The position numbers were made by a program, and so were the translations under genes. The notes below the pieces were generated by a model that had not been told where the DNA came from, searched no databases, and saw only the letters and a program-made list of their open reading frames with translations. From Micromonospora sp. HNM0581 (GTDB lineage Bacteria > Actinomycetota > Actinomycetes > Mycobacteriales > Micromonosporaceae): a DNA stretch of 64,000 nt. Shown here piece after piece: positions 8,060-16,872 of the stretch. Where the stretch lies: NCBI RefSeq assembly GCF_012726175.1, contig NZ_JAASAD010000005.1:203222-267221 (forward strand). The letters are read 5' to 3'. Position 1 is the first letter of the stretch. The number at the start of each line of letters is the position of its first letter.

Positions 8060-9121
8060 GTGACATCACCGGTAGGGCTGCACCGGGTCCTGGAGCCCGC
8101 AGGCGTGTTGCCGCAGGCGGCTTGGCGGCTCGACGCGCGTCCGGAGATCGCGCCGAACGAGGTCCGGATCCGGGTGGAGCGGCTGAACCTCGACGCCGCG
8201 AGTTTCCGGCAGCTGTCCGTCAAGCACGGCGGCGACGGTGACGCGGTCCGTGCTGAGGTGCTCGACATCATCGCCACCCGGGGCAAGATGCAGAACCCGG
8301 TGACGGGATCGGGCGGCATGCTGATCGGCACGGTCGAGCAGGCTGGTCGGCGGTCGCCGTTGGGACTCGGGGTCGGCGAGCGGGTGGCCACCCTGGTGTC
8401 GCTGACGTTGACGCCGCTGGTGATCACCGATGGGTTGGCCGGCTGGGACGGGCGCAGCGAGCAGGTGCCGTGCGAGGGGTGGGCGATCCTGTTCGCCCGG
8501 TCGGTCGCGGCGGTGCTGCCGGCGGATCTGGATCCGGTGCTGTCGCTGGCGGTGCTCGACGTGTGTGGTGCGCCGGCGCTGACGTCCCGGGTGGTGTCCC
8601 GGTACGTGGCCGGGCGGGCAGCGGAGGGGGATACCCGGCCGGTGGCGGTGGCGGTACTCGGCGGTGCGGGTAAGAGTGGTTCGTTGTCGCTGGCGGCGGC
8701 GCGGCGGGCGGGTGCGGGCCGGACGGTCGGGGTGGTGCCGGTGGACGCGGAGCGTGACGCGCTGGTGGCGGCGGGGCTTGCCGACGTGGTGGCGGTGGCC
8801 GATGCCCGTGATCCGGTGGCGTTGTCGACGGCGGTGGCTGCGGCGCTGGGAGGGCCGGCGGACGTGACGGTGGTGTGTGTGGACGTGCCGGGCTGTGAGC
8901 ACGGCGCGGTGCTGGCGACCACGGACGGCGGCACCGTGGTCTTCTTCTCGATGGCGACGAGTTTCGCGGCGGCGGCGTTGGGTGCGGAGGGGCTGGCGGC
9001 GGACGTGACGATGCTTGTCGGGAACGGGTACGTGCCGGGGCACGCGGAGCTGGCGTTGGATCTGCTGCGGGGTGAGCCAGGGGTGCGCGGGCTGTTCGAG
9101 GCCCGGCTGGCGGCAGACTGA
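8060..9121 (+). CDS. kdd: L-erythro-3,5-diaminohexanoate dehydrogenase
   Basis: GTG 8060 has GGGGAGG five bases upstream; the open frame from 8012 would add an unlikely leader. The 353-residue product begins VTSPVGLHRVLEPAGVLPQA and contains EIAPNEVRIRVERLNLDAAS and an NAD-binding fold around AVLGGAGKSGSLSLAAARRA near residue 195. This matches Kdd, which oxidises 3,5-diaminohexanoate to 5-amino-3-oxohexanoate with NAD(P) in the aminomutase lysine pathway. Being first in the operon with kamD, kamE and kal supports the assignment. It is followed by a closely spaced amidohydrolase gene. Confidence 0.9.
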   Translation: MTSPVGLHRVLEPAGVLPQAAWRLDARPEIAPNEVRIRVERLNLDAASFRQLSVKHGGDGDAVRAEVLDIIATRGKMQNPVTGSGGMLIGTVEQAGRRSPLGLGVGERVATLVSLTLTPLVITDGLAGWDGRSEQVPCEGWAILFARSVAAVLPADLDPVLSLAVLDVCGAPALTSRVVSRYVAGRAAEGDTRPVAVAVLGGAGKSGSLSLAAARRAGAGRTVGVVPVDAERDALVAAGLADVVAVADARDPVALSTAVAAALGGPADVTVVCVDVPGCEHGAVLATTDGGTVVFFSMATSFAAAALGAEGLAADVTMLVGNGYVPGHAELALDLLRGEPGVRGLFEARLAAD

Positions 9122-9125
9122 GGCT

Positions 9126-10694
9126 ATGACTGAGAACCCCTCGACGTTGTACCGCGCCGGTGTGCTGCACTGCCCGGCGGATCCGTCCGCGACGGCGTTG
9201 CTGGTCCGTGACGGGCGGATCGTGTGGCTGGGTTCGGATGCTGACGCTCCGCCGGCTGATCGGGTGGTGGAGTTGGACGGTGCGTTGGTGACGCCGGCTT
9301 TCGTGGACGCGCACGTGCATGTCAGTGACACCGGGTTGGTGTTGTCCGGGCTGGATCTGTCCGGGGTGCGTTCGGCCGGTGAGCTGTTGGACGGGGTGTC
9401 GGCGTACGCGGCGCAGCTGCCTGCGGACGCGGTGGTGCTGGGGCACGGGTGGGACGAGTCGAGGTGGTCGGTGGCGCAGCCGCCGTCTGCCGGGCAGTTG
9501 GGGCGGGCGGCCGGCGGGCGGCGGGTGTACCTGTCGCAGGCGTCGATTCATTCGGCGTTGGTGTCGGAGGCGTTGCTGGCGGCGTGTCCGGAGGTGGTGG
9601 TTGCGTCGGGGTACGACGGTTCGGGTTGGCTGCGGCGGGATGCGCACCATGTGGTGCGGGCGGTGGCGCGGGCGTCGGTGTCGCGGGCGCAGCGGGTGGC
9701 GGCGCAGCGGGTGGCGTTGGGGTATGCGGCGTCGGTGGGGATCGCGGCGGTGCACGAGTGTGGTGGGCCGGAAATTTCCGACGAGGAGGATTTCGTCGGG
9801 CTGTTGGCGCTGTCCGGTGTGGGGGTGCCGGAGGTGTACGGGTACTGGGGTGAGTTGGGTGGTGCGGCGCGGGCGCGGGAGTTGGGCGCGGTGGGTGCCG
9901 GTGGTGATCTGTTCGCTGATGGTGCGTTGGGTTCGCGGACGGCGCATCTGTCGCAGCCGTACGCCGATGGTGACGGGTGTGGTCACGGGTACCTGAGCGC
10001 GGACCAGGTGCGTGACCATCTGTTGGATTGTGCGGTGCACGGGATGCAGGGCGGGTTCCATGCGATCGGTGATGCGGCGGTGTCGACGGTGCTGGAGGGT
10101 TTCGCGGGGGCGGCGCGGCGGTTGGGTACGGAGCGGCTGCGGGCGGCGCGGCATCGGGTGGAGCATGCGGAGATTGTGGATCGGCGGTTGATCGCCGGGT
10201 TCGTGGAGTTCGGGGTGGTGGCGTCGATGCAGCCGGCGTTCGACCGGTTGTGGGGTGGCGCGGGCCGGATGTACGAGACGCGGTTGGGGTTGGCGCGGTC
10301 GTTGGCGTCGAATCCGATGGGTGCGATGCATGGGGTCGGGGTGGCGTTGGCGTTCGGGTCGGATTCGCCGGTGACGCCGTTGGATCCGTGGGGTTCTGTG
10401 CGGGCGGCGGTGGCGCATCATTCGCCGGTGCAGCGGATGAGTGTGCGGGCGGCGTTCGCGGCGCATACGCGGGGTGGTTGGCGGGCGGTGCATCGGGACA
10501 GTGAGGGGGTGTTGGCGTTGGGTGCGCCGGCGACGTTCGCGGTGTGGTCGACGCCGGCGGGGGTGGAGCGGGGGCTGCCGGTGTTGCAGGCCGAGGATTC
10601 GGAGGCGCGTGGTGCGGATGATCCGACGCCGTTGCCGGTGTGTCGGCGCACGGTGCTGCGTGGCGAGGTGATCTATGAGGAAGGGTCCGTGTGA
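9126..10694 (+). CDS. Amidohydrolase family protein (YtcJ-type)
   Basis: The 522-residue protein has the amidohydrolase barrel markers: VTPAFVDAHVHVSDTG near residue 55 (HxH metal ligands), DGALGSRTAHLSQPY near 260, GFHAIGDAA near 305, RHRVEHAEIVD near 340, and FGSDSPVTPLDPW near 410 with the metal-binding Asp. YtcJ-like enzymes hydrolyse amides or N-acyl groups; the substrate is unknown. The gene lies four bases after kdd and overlaps kamD by four bases, so it is part of the lysine operon, although lysine fermentation operons described from anaerobes lack it. Removal of an N-acyl or lactam form of a lysine-derived intermediate is a speculative role. Confidence 0.85.
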   Translation: MTENPSTLYRAGVLHCPADPSATALLVRDGRIVWLGSDADAPPADRVVELDGALVTPAFVDAHVHVSDTGLVLSGLDLSGVRSAGELLDGVSAYAAQLPADAVVLGHGWDESRWSVAQPPSAGQLGRAAGGRRVYLSQASIHSALVSEALLAACPEVVVASGYDGSGWLRRDAHHVVRAVARASVSRAQRVAAQRVALGYAASVGIAAVHECGGPEISDEEDFVGLLALSGVGVPEVYGYWGELGGAARARELGAVGAGGDLFADGALGSRTAHLSQPYADGDGCGHGYLSADQVRDHLLDCAVHGMQGGFHAIGDAAVSTVLEGFAGAARRLGTERLRAARHRVEHAEIVDRRLIAGFVEFGVVASMQPAFDRLWGGAGRMYETRLGLARSLASNPMGAMHGVGVALAFGSDSPVTPLDPWGSVRAAVAHHSPVQRMSVRAAFAAHTRGGWRAVHRDSEGVLALGAPATFAVWSTPAGVERGLPVLQAEDSEARGADDPTPLPVCRRTVLRGEVIYEEGSV

Positions 10695-12250
10695 CCGGGA
10701 AGCTTGATCTGGATCCGGTGTTGGTGGCGCGGGCGCGGGAGTTGGCGCGGCGGGCCGGGCGGCCGGTGGTGGAGTTGGCGCGTAGCCATACGACGGTGTC
10801 GGTGGAGCGGGCGGTGTTGCGGCTGGCTGGGGTGGCCGGTGCGGACCCGGATGGTATTCCGTGGGTGAATCGGCTGGTGGAGGCGGTGGCGTCGGATGTC
10901 GGGTTGGGTCACGGGGTGGCGTTGCCGGTGTTCGATGCTCTGGCGCGGGAGCAGTTGACGGATGTGACGTTGCTGGCGCAGAAGGCGGCGGCGGGGTCGG
11001 TGCGGTTCGAGGTGCCGTCGGGTCGGGCGGCGACGGTGGCGCGGCGGGCGGCGCGTGTCGCGGTGGGTGCCGGGGTTCGGCGTATCGATCGGCGGCGGGC
11101 CGAGCGGGATCGGTTGGTGAAGCGGTACGGGGATCCGGTGCGCCGGCCGTGGATCTATCTGATTGTGGCGACGGGGGATATTTACGAGGACATTCCGCAG
11201 GCGCAGGCGGCGGCGCGGGCGGGTGCGGATGTGATCGCGGTGATCCGGTCGACGGGGCAGTCGTTGTTGGATTTTGTGCCGGAGGGGGCGACGCGGGAGG
11301 GTTTTGCTGGTACGTATGCGACGCAGGAGAACTTCCGGTTGATGCGGGCGGCGTTGGATGTGTCGTCGAGGGAGTTGGGTCGGTATGTGCGGCTGACGAA
11401 TTATGCGTCGGGGTTGTGTATGCCGGAGATGGCGACGCTGGCGGGCCTGGAGCGGCTGGACATGATGCTCAACGATTCGATGTACGGGATTTTGTTTCGG
11501 GACATCAATCCGGTTCGGACGTTCGTGGATCAGCGGTTTTCGCGGCAGGTGCATGCGCGGGCGGGGATCATCATCAATACTGGTGAGGATAATTATCTGA
11601 CGACTGCTGATGCGGTTGACGAGGCGCACACGGTGACGGTGTCGCAGTTGCTCAACGAGTATTTCGCGCATGAGGCGGGGTTGGCGGACTGGCAGTTGGG
11701 GCTGGGGCACGCTTTCGAGATCAGTCCGGAGGTGCCGGAGTCGTTGCGGCTGGAGTTGGCGCATGCGCTGTTGGCGCGGGAGTTGTTTCCGGATGCGCCG
11801 TTGAAGTGGATGCCGCCGACGAAGCATATGACCGGTGACGTGTTCCGGGGGAATCTGTTGGATGGGTTCTTCAATCTGGTTGGTGCGTTGACCGGGCAGG
11901 GGATTCTGCTGGTGGGGATGATGACGGAGGCGGTGGTGACGCCGTGGTTGTCGGATCGGGACATTGCTTTGCAGAATGTGCGGTACGTGTTGGGGGCGGC
12001 GGGTGGGTTGCACGAGGATTTCGTGCCGGCGCCGGGTGGGTTCATTCAGCAGCGGGCGAACCGGGTGTTGGGTGAGGCGGTCGAGTTGTTGGAGCGGATC
12101 GGGGATCAGTCGTTGTTGTCGGCGATCGCCGAGGGGACGTTCGGGATCATGAAGCGGCCACCGGATCGGGGTAGGGGGCTGGACGGGGTGGCTCGGCACG
12201 AGGCGGGCTACTACAACCCGGCGGCGGAGATTCTGGAGCGGTCGGCGTGA
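10691..12250 (+). CDS. kamD: Lysine 5,6-aminomutase alpha subunit
   Basis: The 519-residue protein carries the conserved PLP/TIM-barrel features of the D-lysine/ornithine 5,6-aminomutase alpha subunit, including RPWIYLIVATGDIYEDIPQA near residue 153, VIRSTGQSLLDFVPEGATRE near 183 and KWMPPTKHMTGDV near 372. With KamE and adenosylcobalamin it moves the terminal amino group of beta-lysine or D-lysine to C5. GTG 10691 overlaps the upstream stop, and the 3' end overlaps kamE by four bases, as expected for subunits made in equal amounts. Confidence 0.95.
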   Translation: MTGKLDLDPVLVARARELARRAGRPVVELARSHTTVSVERAVLRLAGVAGADPDGIPWVNRLVEAVASDVGLGHGVALPVFDALAREQLTDVTLLAQKAAAGSVRFEVPSGRAATVARRAARVAVGAGVRRIDRRRAERDRLVKRYGDPVRRPWIYLIVATGDIYEDIPQAQAAARAGADVIAVIRSTGQSLLDFVPEGATREGFAGTYATQENFRLMRAALDVSSRELGRYVRLTNYASGLCMPEMATLAGLERLDMMLNDSMYGILFRDINPVRTFVDQRFSRQVHARAGIIINTGEDNYLTTADAVDEAHTVTVSQLLNEYFAHEAGLADWQLGLGHAFEISPEVPESLRLELAHALLARELFPDAPLKWMPPTKHMTGDVFRGNLLDGFFNLVGALTGQGILLVGMMTEAVVTPWLSDRDIALQNVRYVLGAAGGLHEDFVPAPGGFIQQRANRVLGEAVELLERIGDQSLLSAIAEGTFGIMKRPPDRGRGLDGVARHEAGYYNPAAEILERSA

Positions 12251-12999
12251 CCGGCGGTGTCGTGCGGCCGTACGGGGACACCACCGGTGACGGCATGGTG
12301 CAGGTGTCGTTCACGTTGCCGGTGCCGCATGACAAGCGGGCCGAGGGTGCGGCGGTGCAGTTGGCGAACCGGATGGGTATCGATCCGGCGTTGCTGGTGC
12401 ACGCGAAGCCGATCGGTGACGGGTTCACGTTCTTCGTGGTGTACGGGCGGGTGAACCATCTGGTGGACCTGGCTGCGGTGCGGGTGGTGGAGCGTGATTT
12501 TCCGCTGTTGAGCGCCAAGGAGGTCAACGCGGTCGTGAAGCGTCGGTTGCGGCGGAAGTTGTCGGTGGTGGGGGCGTGTATCGGCACGGATGCGCACACG
12601 GTGGGTATCGACGCGATCCTGAATGTGAAGGGCATCGCGGGGGAGAAGGGCCTGGAGTACTACCGGGAGTTGTCGGTGACGAATCTGGGTGCGCAGGTCA
12701 GTGTGCCGGAGTTGGTGGACGCGGCGCGGGGGGCGCGGGCGGATGCGGTGTTGGTGTCGCAGGTGGTGACGCAGCGGGATGCGCATCTGCACAACACGCG
12801 GGAGATGTCTGCGGCGTTCCGGGAGGCGATGCCGGTGGGTCGGCGACCGTTGCTGATCGTGGGTGGGCCGCGGTTCGACGAGTCGCAGGCGGCCGAGTTG
12901 GGGGTGGACCGGATCTTCGGTAGGGGTACGACCCCGGGTGAGGTGGCGTCCTATCTGGTCCACGCGTTGATCACGGGTAGGAAGGTGCGGGCGGCATGA
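12247..12999 (+). CDS. kamE: Lysine 5,6-aminomutase beta subunit (B12-binding)
   Basis: The 250-residue subunit has an N-terminal dimerisation region and a Rossmann B12 domain. The base-off/His-on motif is D115-A-H117-T-V-G120 within IGTDAHTVGIDAILNVKG, followed by the downstream GG-type segment LLIVGGPRFD near residue 200. Lys in NVKGIAGEKG is a candidate PLP Schiff-base residue. It binds adenosylcobalamin for KamD. A four-base overlap with both neighbours shows tight operon packing. No cobalamin riboswitch was seen upstream of the operon. Confidence 0.95.
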   Translation: MTGGVVRPYGDTTGDGMVQVSFTLPVPHDKRAEGAAVQLANRMGIDPALLVHAKPIGDGFTFFVVYGRVNHLVDLAAVRVVERDFPLLSAKEVNAVVKRRLRRKLSVVGACIGTDAHTVGIDAILNVKGIAGEKGLEYYRELSVTNLGAQVSVPELVDAARGARADAVLVSQVVTQRDAHLHNTREMSAAFREAMPVGRRPLLIVGGPRFDESQAAELGVDRIFGRGTTPGEVASYLVHALITGRKVRAA

Positions 13000-13388
13000 C
13001 TGATCGGCGGTTGGGGGTGACGGTGACGCATCGGCGGTACGTGTCGTACGCGCACGCGCACTATGCGGGTGATCTCGTCGACGGGGCGTACGCGTTGGGT
13101 CTGTTCGGGGATGTGGCCACCGAGGTGTGTATCCGTACCGATGGTGACGAGGGGTTGTTCGCGTCGTATTCGGATGTGCAGTTCGTGGCGCCGGTGCGGG
13201 CGGGTGACGTGGTGGAGGTGGTGGCGACGGTGACGCGGGTGGGTTCACGCAGCCGCACCATCGATTTCGAGGCCCGGGTGGTGTGTCGGGGGCGCCCGGA
13301 TCGGGGTGGGTCGGCGGCGGAGGTGTTGGCGGAGCCGTTGGTGGCAGTGACGGCGACGGGCACGGTGGTCGTGCCTGCTGCGGGGTGA
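12996..13388 (+). CDS. kal: 3-aminobutyryl-CoA ammonia-lyase (hotdog fold)
   Basis: The 130-residue hotdog protein shows the segment RYVSYAHAHYAGDLVDGAYA followed by LFGDVATEVCIRTDGDEGLF and DVQFVAPVRAGDVVEVVATV, typical of Kal. It removes ammonia from L-3-aminobutyryl-CoA to give crotonyl-CoA, the last lysine-specific step. It overlaps kamE and the MutL-type gene by four bases each. A generic thioesterase is the alternative from fold alone, but the context argues for Kal. The upstream enzyme Kce, which would make its substrate, is not in the window. Confidence 0.88.
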   Translation: MTDRRLGVTVTHRRYVSYAHAHYAGDLVDGAYALGLFGDVATEVCIRTDGDEGLFASYSDVQFVAPVRAGDVVEVVATVTRVGSRSRTIDFEARVVCRGRPDRGGSAAEVLAEPLVAVTATGTVVVPAAG

Positions 13389-14716
13389 ACGTCGCGGTCT
13401 GCGCCGACGTGGGGTCGACGTACACGAAGGTGGCGGTGGTCGACCTCGATGGTGGTGGGCTGGTGTCGGCGGCAGCGGCACCGACTTCTGTGGGTTCGGA
13501 TGTGCTGCACGGCCTGGACGCGGCGGTGGCTGTGGCCTGCCGGGGGATCGGCGCGGGTGAGGTGCCGTGGTTCGTGTGTTCGTCGGCGGGCGGTGGGTTG
13601 CGGCTGGCGGTGATCGGTTACGAGCCGTTGGTGACCGCGCAGGCGGGGCGGCGGGTGGGGCTGTCGGCGGGGGCGGACGTGGTGCATGTGGCGGCGGGGC
13701 GGCTGGGCCGGGCGGAGTTGACGGCGTTGCGGGCGGCCCGCCCGGACGTGGTGCTGCTGGTGGGTGGCACCGACGGCGGGGACGCCGACACTCTCACGCA
13801 CAACGCGGAGCGGTTGGCGCGGGCCCGGTGGCGGGTGCCGGTGGTGTTGGCGGGCAACGTCGATGTCCGTGCCGACCTGCACGGGTTGTTGGTCGGGGCG
13901 GGGGTGCCGGTGACGGTGGCCGACAATGTGCTGCCCCGCATCGGGGTGTTGGCGCCGGTGTCGGCGCGGTCGGCGATCCGGCAGGTGTTCCTCCGGCACG
14001 TGATCGGCGGTAAGGGGTTGTCGAGGGGGGCCCGGTTCACCCGGTTGGTGCGGGCGGCGACGCCGGATGCGGTGCTGTCGGGGGTGGAGGTGCTCGCCGA
14101 CGTGGCCGGTGGTGACTTGGTGGTGGTCGACGTGGGTGGGGCGACCACGGATGTGTATTCGGTGCTCACGCCGGATGAGCGGGCAACGGGGCCGGGCCGG
14201 GAGGTGGCCGGTGAGCTGTGGCGGGCGCGGACGGTCGAGGGGGATCTGGGGGTGCGGTGGAGCGCACCGGGGGTGGTCCGGGCGGCTGTCGAGGAACGTC
14301 TCGTCCCGGCGGGGACGGTTGACGGGTTGGCGGCGGAGGCTGCGGTGCGGGCTGCGGATCCTGGTTTCCTGCCGGTCGATGCCGCTGGTCGGGCTGTCGA
14401 TGCGCGGATCGCGGCGTTGGCGGCGACGGTGGCGTTGCGCCGGCACGCCCGTGGGGTGGGTACGGGTGAGCGGGCTGGTCGGGATCTGCGGGATGTGCAG
14501 CTGCTGGTCGGTTCGGGTGGGGTGCTGCGGCATGCTCCGGGCACGGAGACGGCCGGGGTGTTGGCGGCGGTGTTGACCGATCATGCCGGTGGGTGGGCGT
14601 TGCCGCGGGCGGCCCGGCCGGTGGTGGATTCCGACTATGTGCTCGCTGCGGCCGGGTTGCTTGCGGAGGAGCACGGGGCGGCGGCTCGGGGGTTGCTGCG
14701 GTCGCTGCTCGGTTGA
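13385..14716 (+). CDS. MutL/GlmL-type reactivation factor for the B12 aminomutase
   Basis: GTG 13385 overlaps the kal stop. The 443-residue product is an ASKHA-fold ATPase: phosphate 1 ADVGSTYTKVAVVDLDGG at the N-terminus, VVLLVGGTDGGDADTLTHNA near residue 120, and phosphate 2 VVVDVGGATTDVYSV near residue 245. Proteins of this MutL family accompany B12-dependent carbon-skeleton and amino mutases and are thought to exchange inactivated cobalamin. Its position at the end of the kam operon assigns it to KamDE rather than to glutamate mutase. It has no link to DNA mismatch-repair MutL. Confidence 0.88.
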   Translation: MNVAVCADVGSTYTKVAVVDLDGGGLVSAAAAPTSVGSDVLHGLDAAVAVACRGIGAGEVPWFVCSSAGGGLRLAVIGYEPLVTAQAGRRVGLSAGADVVHVAAGRLGRAELTALRAARPDVVLLVGGTDGGDADTLTHNAERLARARWRVPVVLAGNVDVRADLHGLLVGAGVPVTVADNVLPRIGVLAPVSARSAIRQVFLRHVIGGKGLSRGARFTRLVRAATPDAVLSGVEVLADVAGGDLVVVDVGGATTDVYSVLTPDERATGPGREVAGELWRARTVEGDLGVRWSAPGVVRAAVEERLVPAGTVDGLAAEAAVRAADPGFLPVDAAGRAVDARIAALAATVALRRHARGVGTGERAGRDLRDVQLLVGSGGVLRHAPGTETAGVLAAVLTDHAGGWALPRAARPVVDSDYVLAAAGLLAEEHGAAARGLLRSLLG

Positions 14717-14793
14717 CCGGGGTGGCGGGGCGTGCCGTCGCGGTGTGCGGCCACGACACGCCGGGGTCGGGGAGACGACTCGTCGGGGGCGGG

Positions 14794-14824
14794 TTGACAA
14801 GGTCGGGGGTGGGCCACGTACCGT
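14794..14824 (+). promoter_or_regulatory. Candidate sigma-70 type promoter
   Basis: TTGACA (14794-14799) and TACCGT (14819-14824) are separated by 19 bases. This is one of few exact TTGACA boxes in the window and lies in a 463-base gap without a gene, facing a strong terminator 270 bases away. Confidence 0.5.
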
Positions 14825-14830
14825 CTTTGA

Positions 14831-15123
14831 GTCCTACCACGGGAAGCGGCTGTTGTTCGCTTCGTCCCTTCGTCCGCTGGCCGAGCGACACGGTGCATGT
14901 GCAGTCGCGGCGGCCAGGTCCAGCGGGCGGGGGTCGGCGGGGCGGCGCGAACCGGCCGCGGTTACCGGTGTACGGGCAGGATGGGGTGCACGGCCAGTAG
15001 ACAACGGTCAGGCGAGGGCAGCCAGTCATCGTCGGGTCGGTCCGAAGGTCGGCGTGTCGCATTCCGCCGCACCGGCCGGGAGGGGCCTGGGAGCATCGGG
15101 GCGCGGCGTACGCCGCGCCCCGA
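14831..15123 (+). ncRNA. Candidate structured non-coding RNA (about 290 nt)
   Basis: The segment runs from the predicted promoter to a perfect 28-base palindrome and is followed by a separate gene start at 15180. No frame inside has both a ribosome site and plausible protein composition. Local stems are possible, for example GGGAAGCG (14839-14846) with CGCTTCGTCCC (14858-14868). The signature blocks of RNase P RNA, tmRNA and the cobalamin riboswitch were looked for by eye and not found. It could also be a long 5' leader of lnt, but the terminator argues against that. Confidence 0.35.
15096..15123 (+). terminator. Perfect 28-base palindromic terminator
   Basis: TCGGGGCGCGGCGT (15096-15109) is followed directly by its reverse complement (15110-15123). 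It lies 57 bases before the lnt start and would stop transcripts starting at 14831. Confidence 0.65.
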
Positions 15124-15179
15124 CTTCGTGTGGGTACGCGTGTGTGGTGGCCGTTGGGTGGGCGGGTAGCCTTCGGCGG

Positions 15180-16862
15180 GTGATCGCGTCCGACCCGCCC
15201 GTGACGACCGTGGACCGTGCCGCAGGGTCCAGTGCGCCGCCGTCTGCTCTGGTGCCGTCGGGGCCGGTGCGCCTGCCGGTGGCCGTGGCCATGGCGGTGG
15301 CCGCTGGTGTGGCGTTGCTGCTGGCTTTTCCGCCGTACGGGTGGTGGCCGTTGGCGCCGGTCGGGGTGGCGTTGTTGGCCGCCGCGTCCCACCGGCGGCG
15401 GCTGCGGGCTGGTGCCGGTGTGGGTTTCCTGACTGGTCTGACGCTGTTCGCGCCGTTGCTGGCCTGGACGAACCTGCACACCGGTTATCTGCCGTGGGTG
15501 TTGCTGTCGTTGTTGCAGGCCGGCTACCTGGCGGTGTTGGGGATGGCCACGGCGTGGGTGTCGCCGCTGGCCGACCGGTTCCCGGTGGTGTGGCCGGCGC
15601 TGACCGGGGTGCTGTGGGTGGGGCAGGAGGCGTTGCGTGACCGGACGCCGTTCGGTGGGTTCCCGTGGGGGCGGTTGGCGTTCGGGCAGGACGATTCGCC
15701 GCTGTTGCGGCTGGCCGCGGTGGGTGGTGCACCGTTGGTGACGTTCGCGGTGGCGGTGGCTGGTGGGCTGCTGGCCGCGGGGGCCTGGTGGATGGTTGCG
15801 TGCCGACGCGGTGGCGGTGGCCGGTGGTGGATGCCCGCGGCGGGGTGTGCGGCGGCGGTGGTGGTGCTGCTCGCCGGTGGGTTGCTGGTGCCGGTGGCCA
15901 CGGCCCGTGACACGGCGAGGGTGACGGTGGCGATCGTGCAGGGCAATGTGCCGCGGCTGGGGTTGGATTTCAACGCCCAGCGGCAGGCTGTGCTCGACAA
16001 CCACGTCGAGGCCACCGTGGCGTTGGCCGGTGAGGTGGCCGCCGGGGCGCGCCCCCGACCGGATCTGGTGGTGTGGCCGGAGAATTCCAGCGACATCGAC
16101 CCGCTGCGTGATGTGTCGGCTGGGGAGCGGATTTCCGCCGCCGCGGATGCGATCGGGGTGCCGATCCTGGTCGGTGCCGTGTTGTCCGGTCCGGAGCGGG
16201 GGCAGGTACGCAACGCGGGGCTGTTGTGGCGTCCGGGTAGCGGCCCGGACCTGGAGCAGCTGTACGTCAAGCGTCATCCGGTGCCGTTCGCCGAGTATGT
16301 GCCGCTGCGCCGGATCGCCCGGATGGTCAGCGACCAGGTCGACCGGGTGCGGGCCGACTTCGTGGCCGGCACCGAGGCGGGGGTGGTCGATGGTGGGCCG
16401 GCGGTGCTGGGGGATGTGATCTGCTTCGAGGTCGCCTACGACGGGCTGGTCCGTGACACCGTTGTCGGTGGGGCGCAGCTGCTGGTGGTGCAGACCAACA
16501 ACGCCACTTTCGACGAGGCCGAGGCGCGTCAGCAGTTGGCCATGGTGCGGTTGCGGGCGGTCGAGCACGGCCGGGCCGCGTTGATGGCCTCCACGGTCGG
16601 GGTGTCCGGGTTCGTTGCCCCGGACGGGCGGGTAAGCGACGCCACCGGGTTCAACACCCGCGCGGTCGTGGTGCGGCAGCTGCCGCTGACCGAGGGACGC
16701 ACACTGGCCACCCGGGTCGGGGTGCTGCCGGAGGTGGTGCTGGCCGGGTTGGCGGTCGCCGCGCTGGTCGGGGCGGCGGTGTTACGTGGCCGGGCTCGTC
16801 GGCGTGGTGCTGCGTCGCCGGCCGTCCAGCTGACCGACCGGGTGGCCGCCGACCTGGAGTGA
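15180..16862 (+). CDS. lnt: Apolipoprotein N-acyltransferase
   Basis: From GTG 15180 the 560-residue protein has an N-terminal block of six or more membrane segments (about residues 30-235) and a C-terminal nitrilase domain with the catalytic Glu in VVWPENSSDID, Lys in YVKRHPVPFAEY and Cys in VICFEVAYD. It adds the third acyl chain to lipoproteins in the membrane. It is followed after ten bases by the polyprenol-phosphate mannose synthase; in mycobacteria the two activities are fused or interact, which supports a shared unit. Upstream frame extension to 14583 is not coding-like and is excluded. Confidence 0.93.
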   Translation: MIASDPPVTTVDRAAGSSAPPSALVPSGPVRLPVAVAMAVAAGVALLLAFPPYGWWPLAPVGVALLAAASHRRRLRAGAGVGFLTGLTLFAPLLAWTNLHTGYLPWVLLSLLQAGYLAVLGMATAWVSPLADRFPVVWPALTGVLWVGQEALRDRTPFGGFPWGRLAFGQDDSPLLRLAAVGGAPLVTFAVAVAGGLLAAGAWWMVACRRGGGGRWWMPAAGCAAAVVVLLAGGLLVPVATARDTARVTVAIVQGNVPRLGLDFNAQRQAVLDNHVEATVALAGEVAAGARPRPDLVVWPENSSDIDPLRDVSAGERISAAADAIGVPILVGAVLSGPERGQVRNAGLLWRPGSGPDLEQLYVKRHPVPFAEYVPLRRIARMVSDQVDRVRADFVAGTEAGVVDGGPAVLGDVICFEVAYDGLVRDTVVGGAQLLVVQTNNATFDEAEARQQLAMVRLRAVEHGRAALMASTVGVSGFVAPDGRVSDATGFNTRAVVVRQLPLTEGRTLATRVGVLPEVVLAGLAVAALVGAAVLRGRARRRGAASPAVQLTDRVAADLE

Positions 16863-16872
16863 GGGGGCGACG

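Noticed and set aside
8424..10493. A 689-codon open frame on the minus strand opposite kdd and the amidohydrolase gene
   Set aside because: Its product is almost only Arg, Pro, His and Thr. It is the antisense shadow of well-supported genes in high-GC DNA.
13385..14716. MutL-type gene as DNA mismatch repair MutL
   Set aside because: It has ASKHA ATPase motifs (ADVGSTYTKVA, DVGGATTD), not the GHKL ATPase motifs of mismatch-repair MutL; only the name is shared.
14831..15123. The gap before lnt as RNase P RNA, tmRNA or a cobalamin riboswitch
   Set aside because: None of the universally conserved blocks of these RNAs could be found by reading.
14166..16568. An 800-codon minus-strand open frame opposite the MutL-type gene and lnt
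   Set aside because: Composition is His/Arg/Pro-rich with no domains and it crosses an intergenic terminator; lnt and the MutL-type gene on the plus strand have full motifs.
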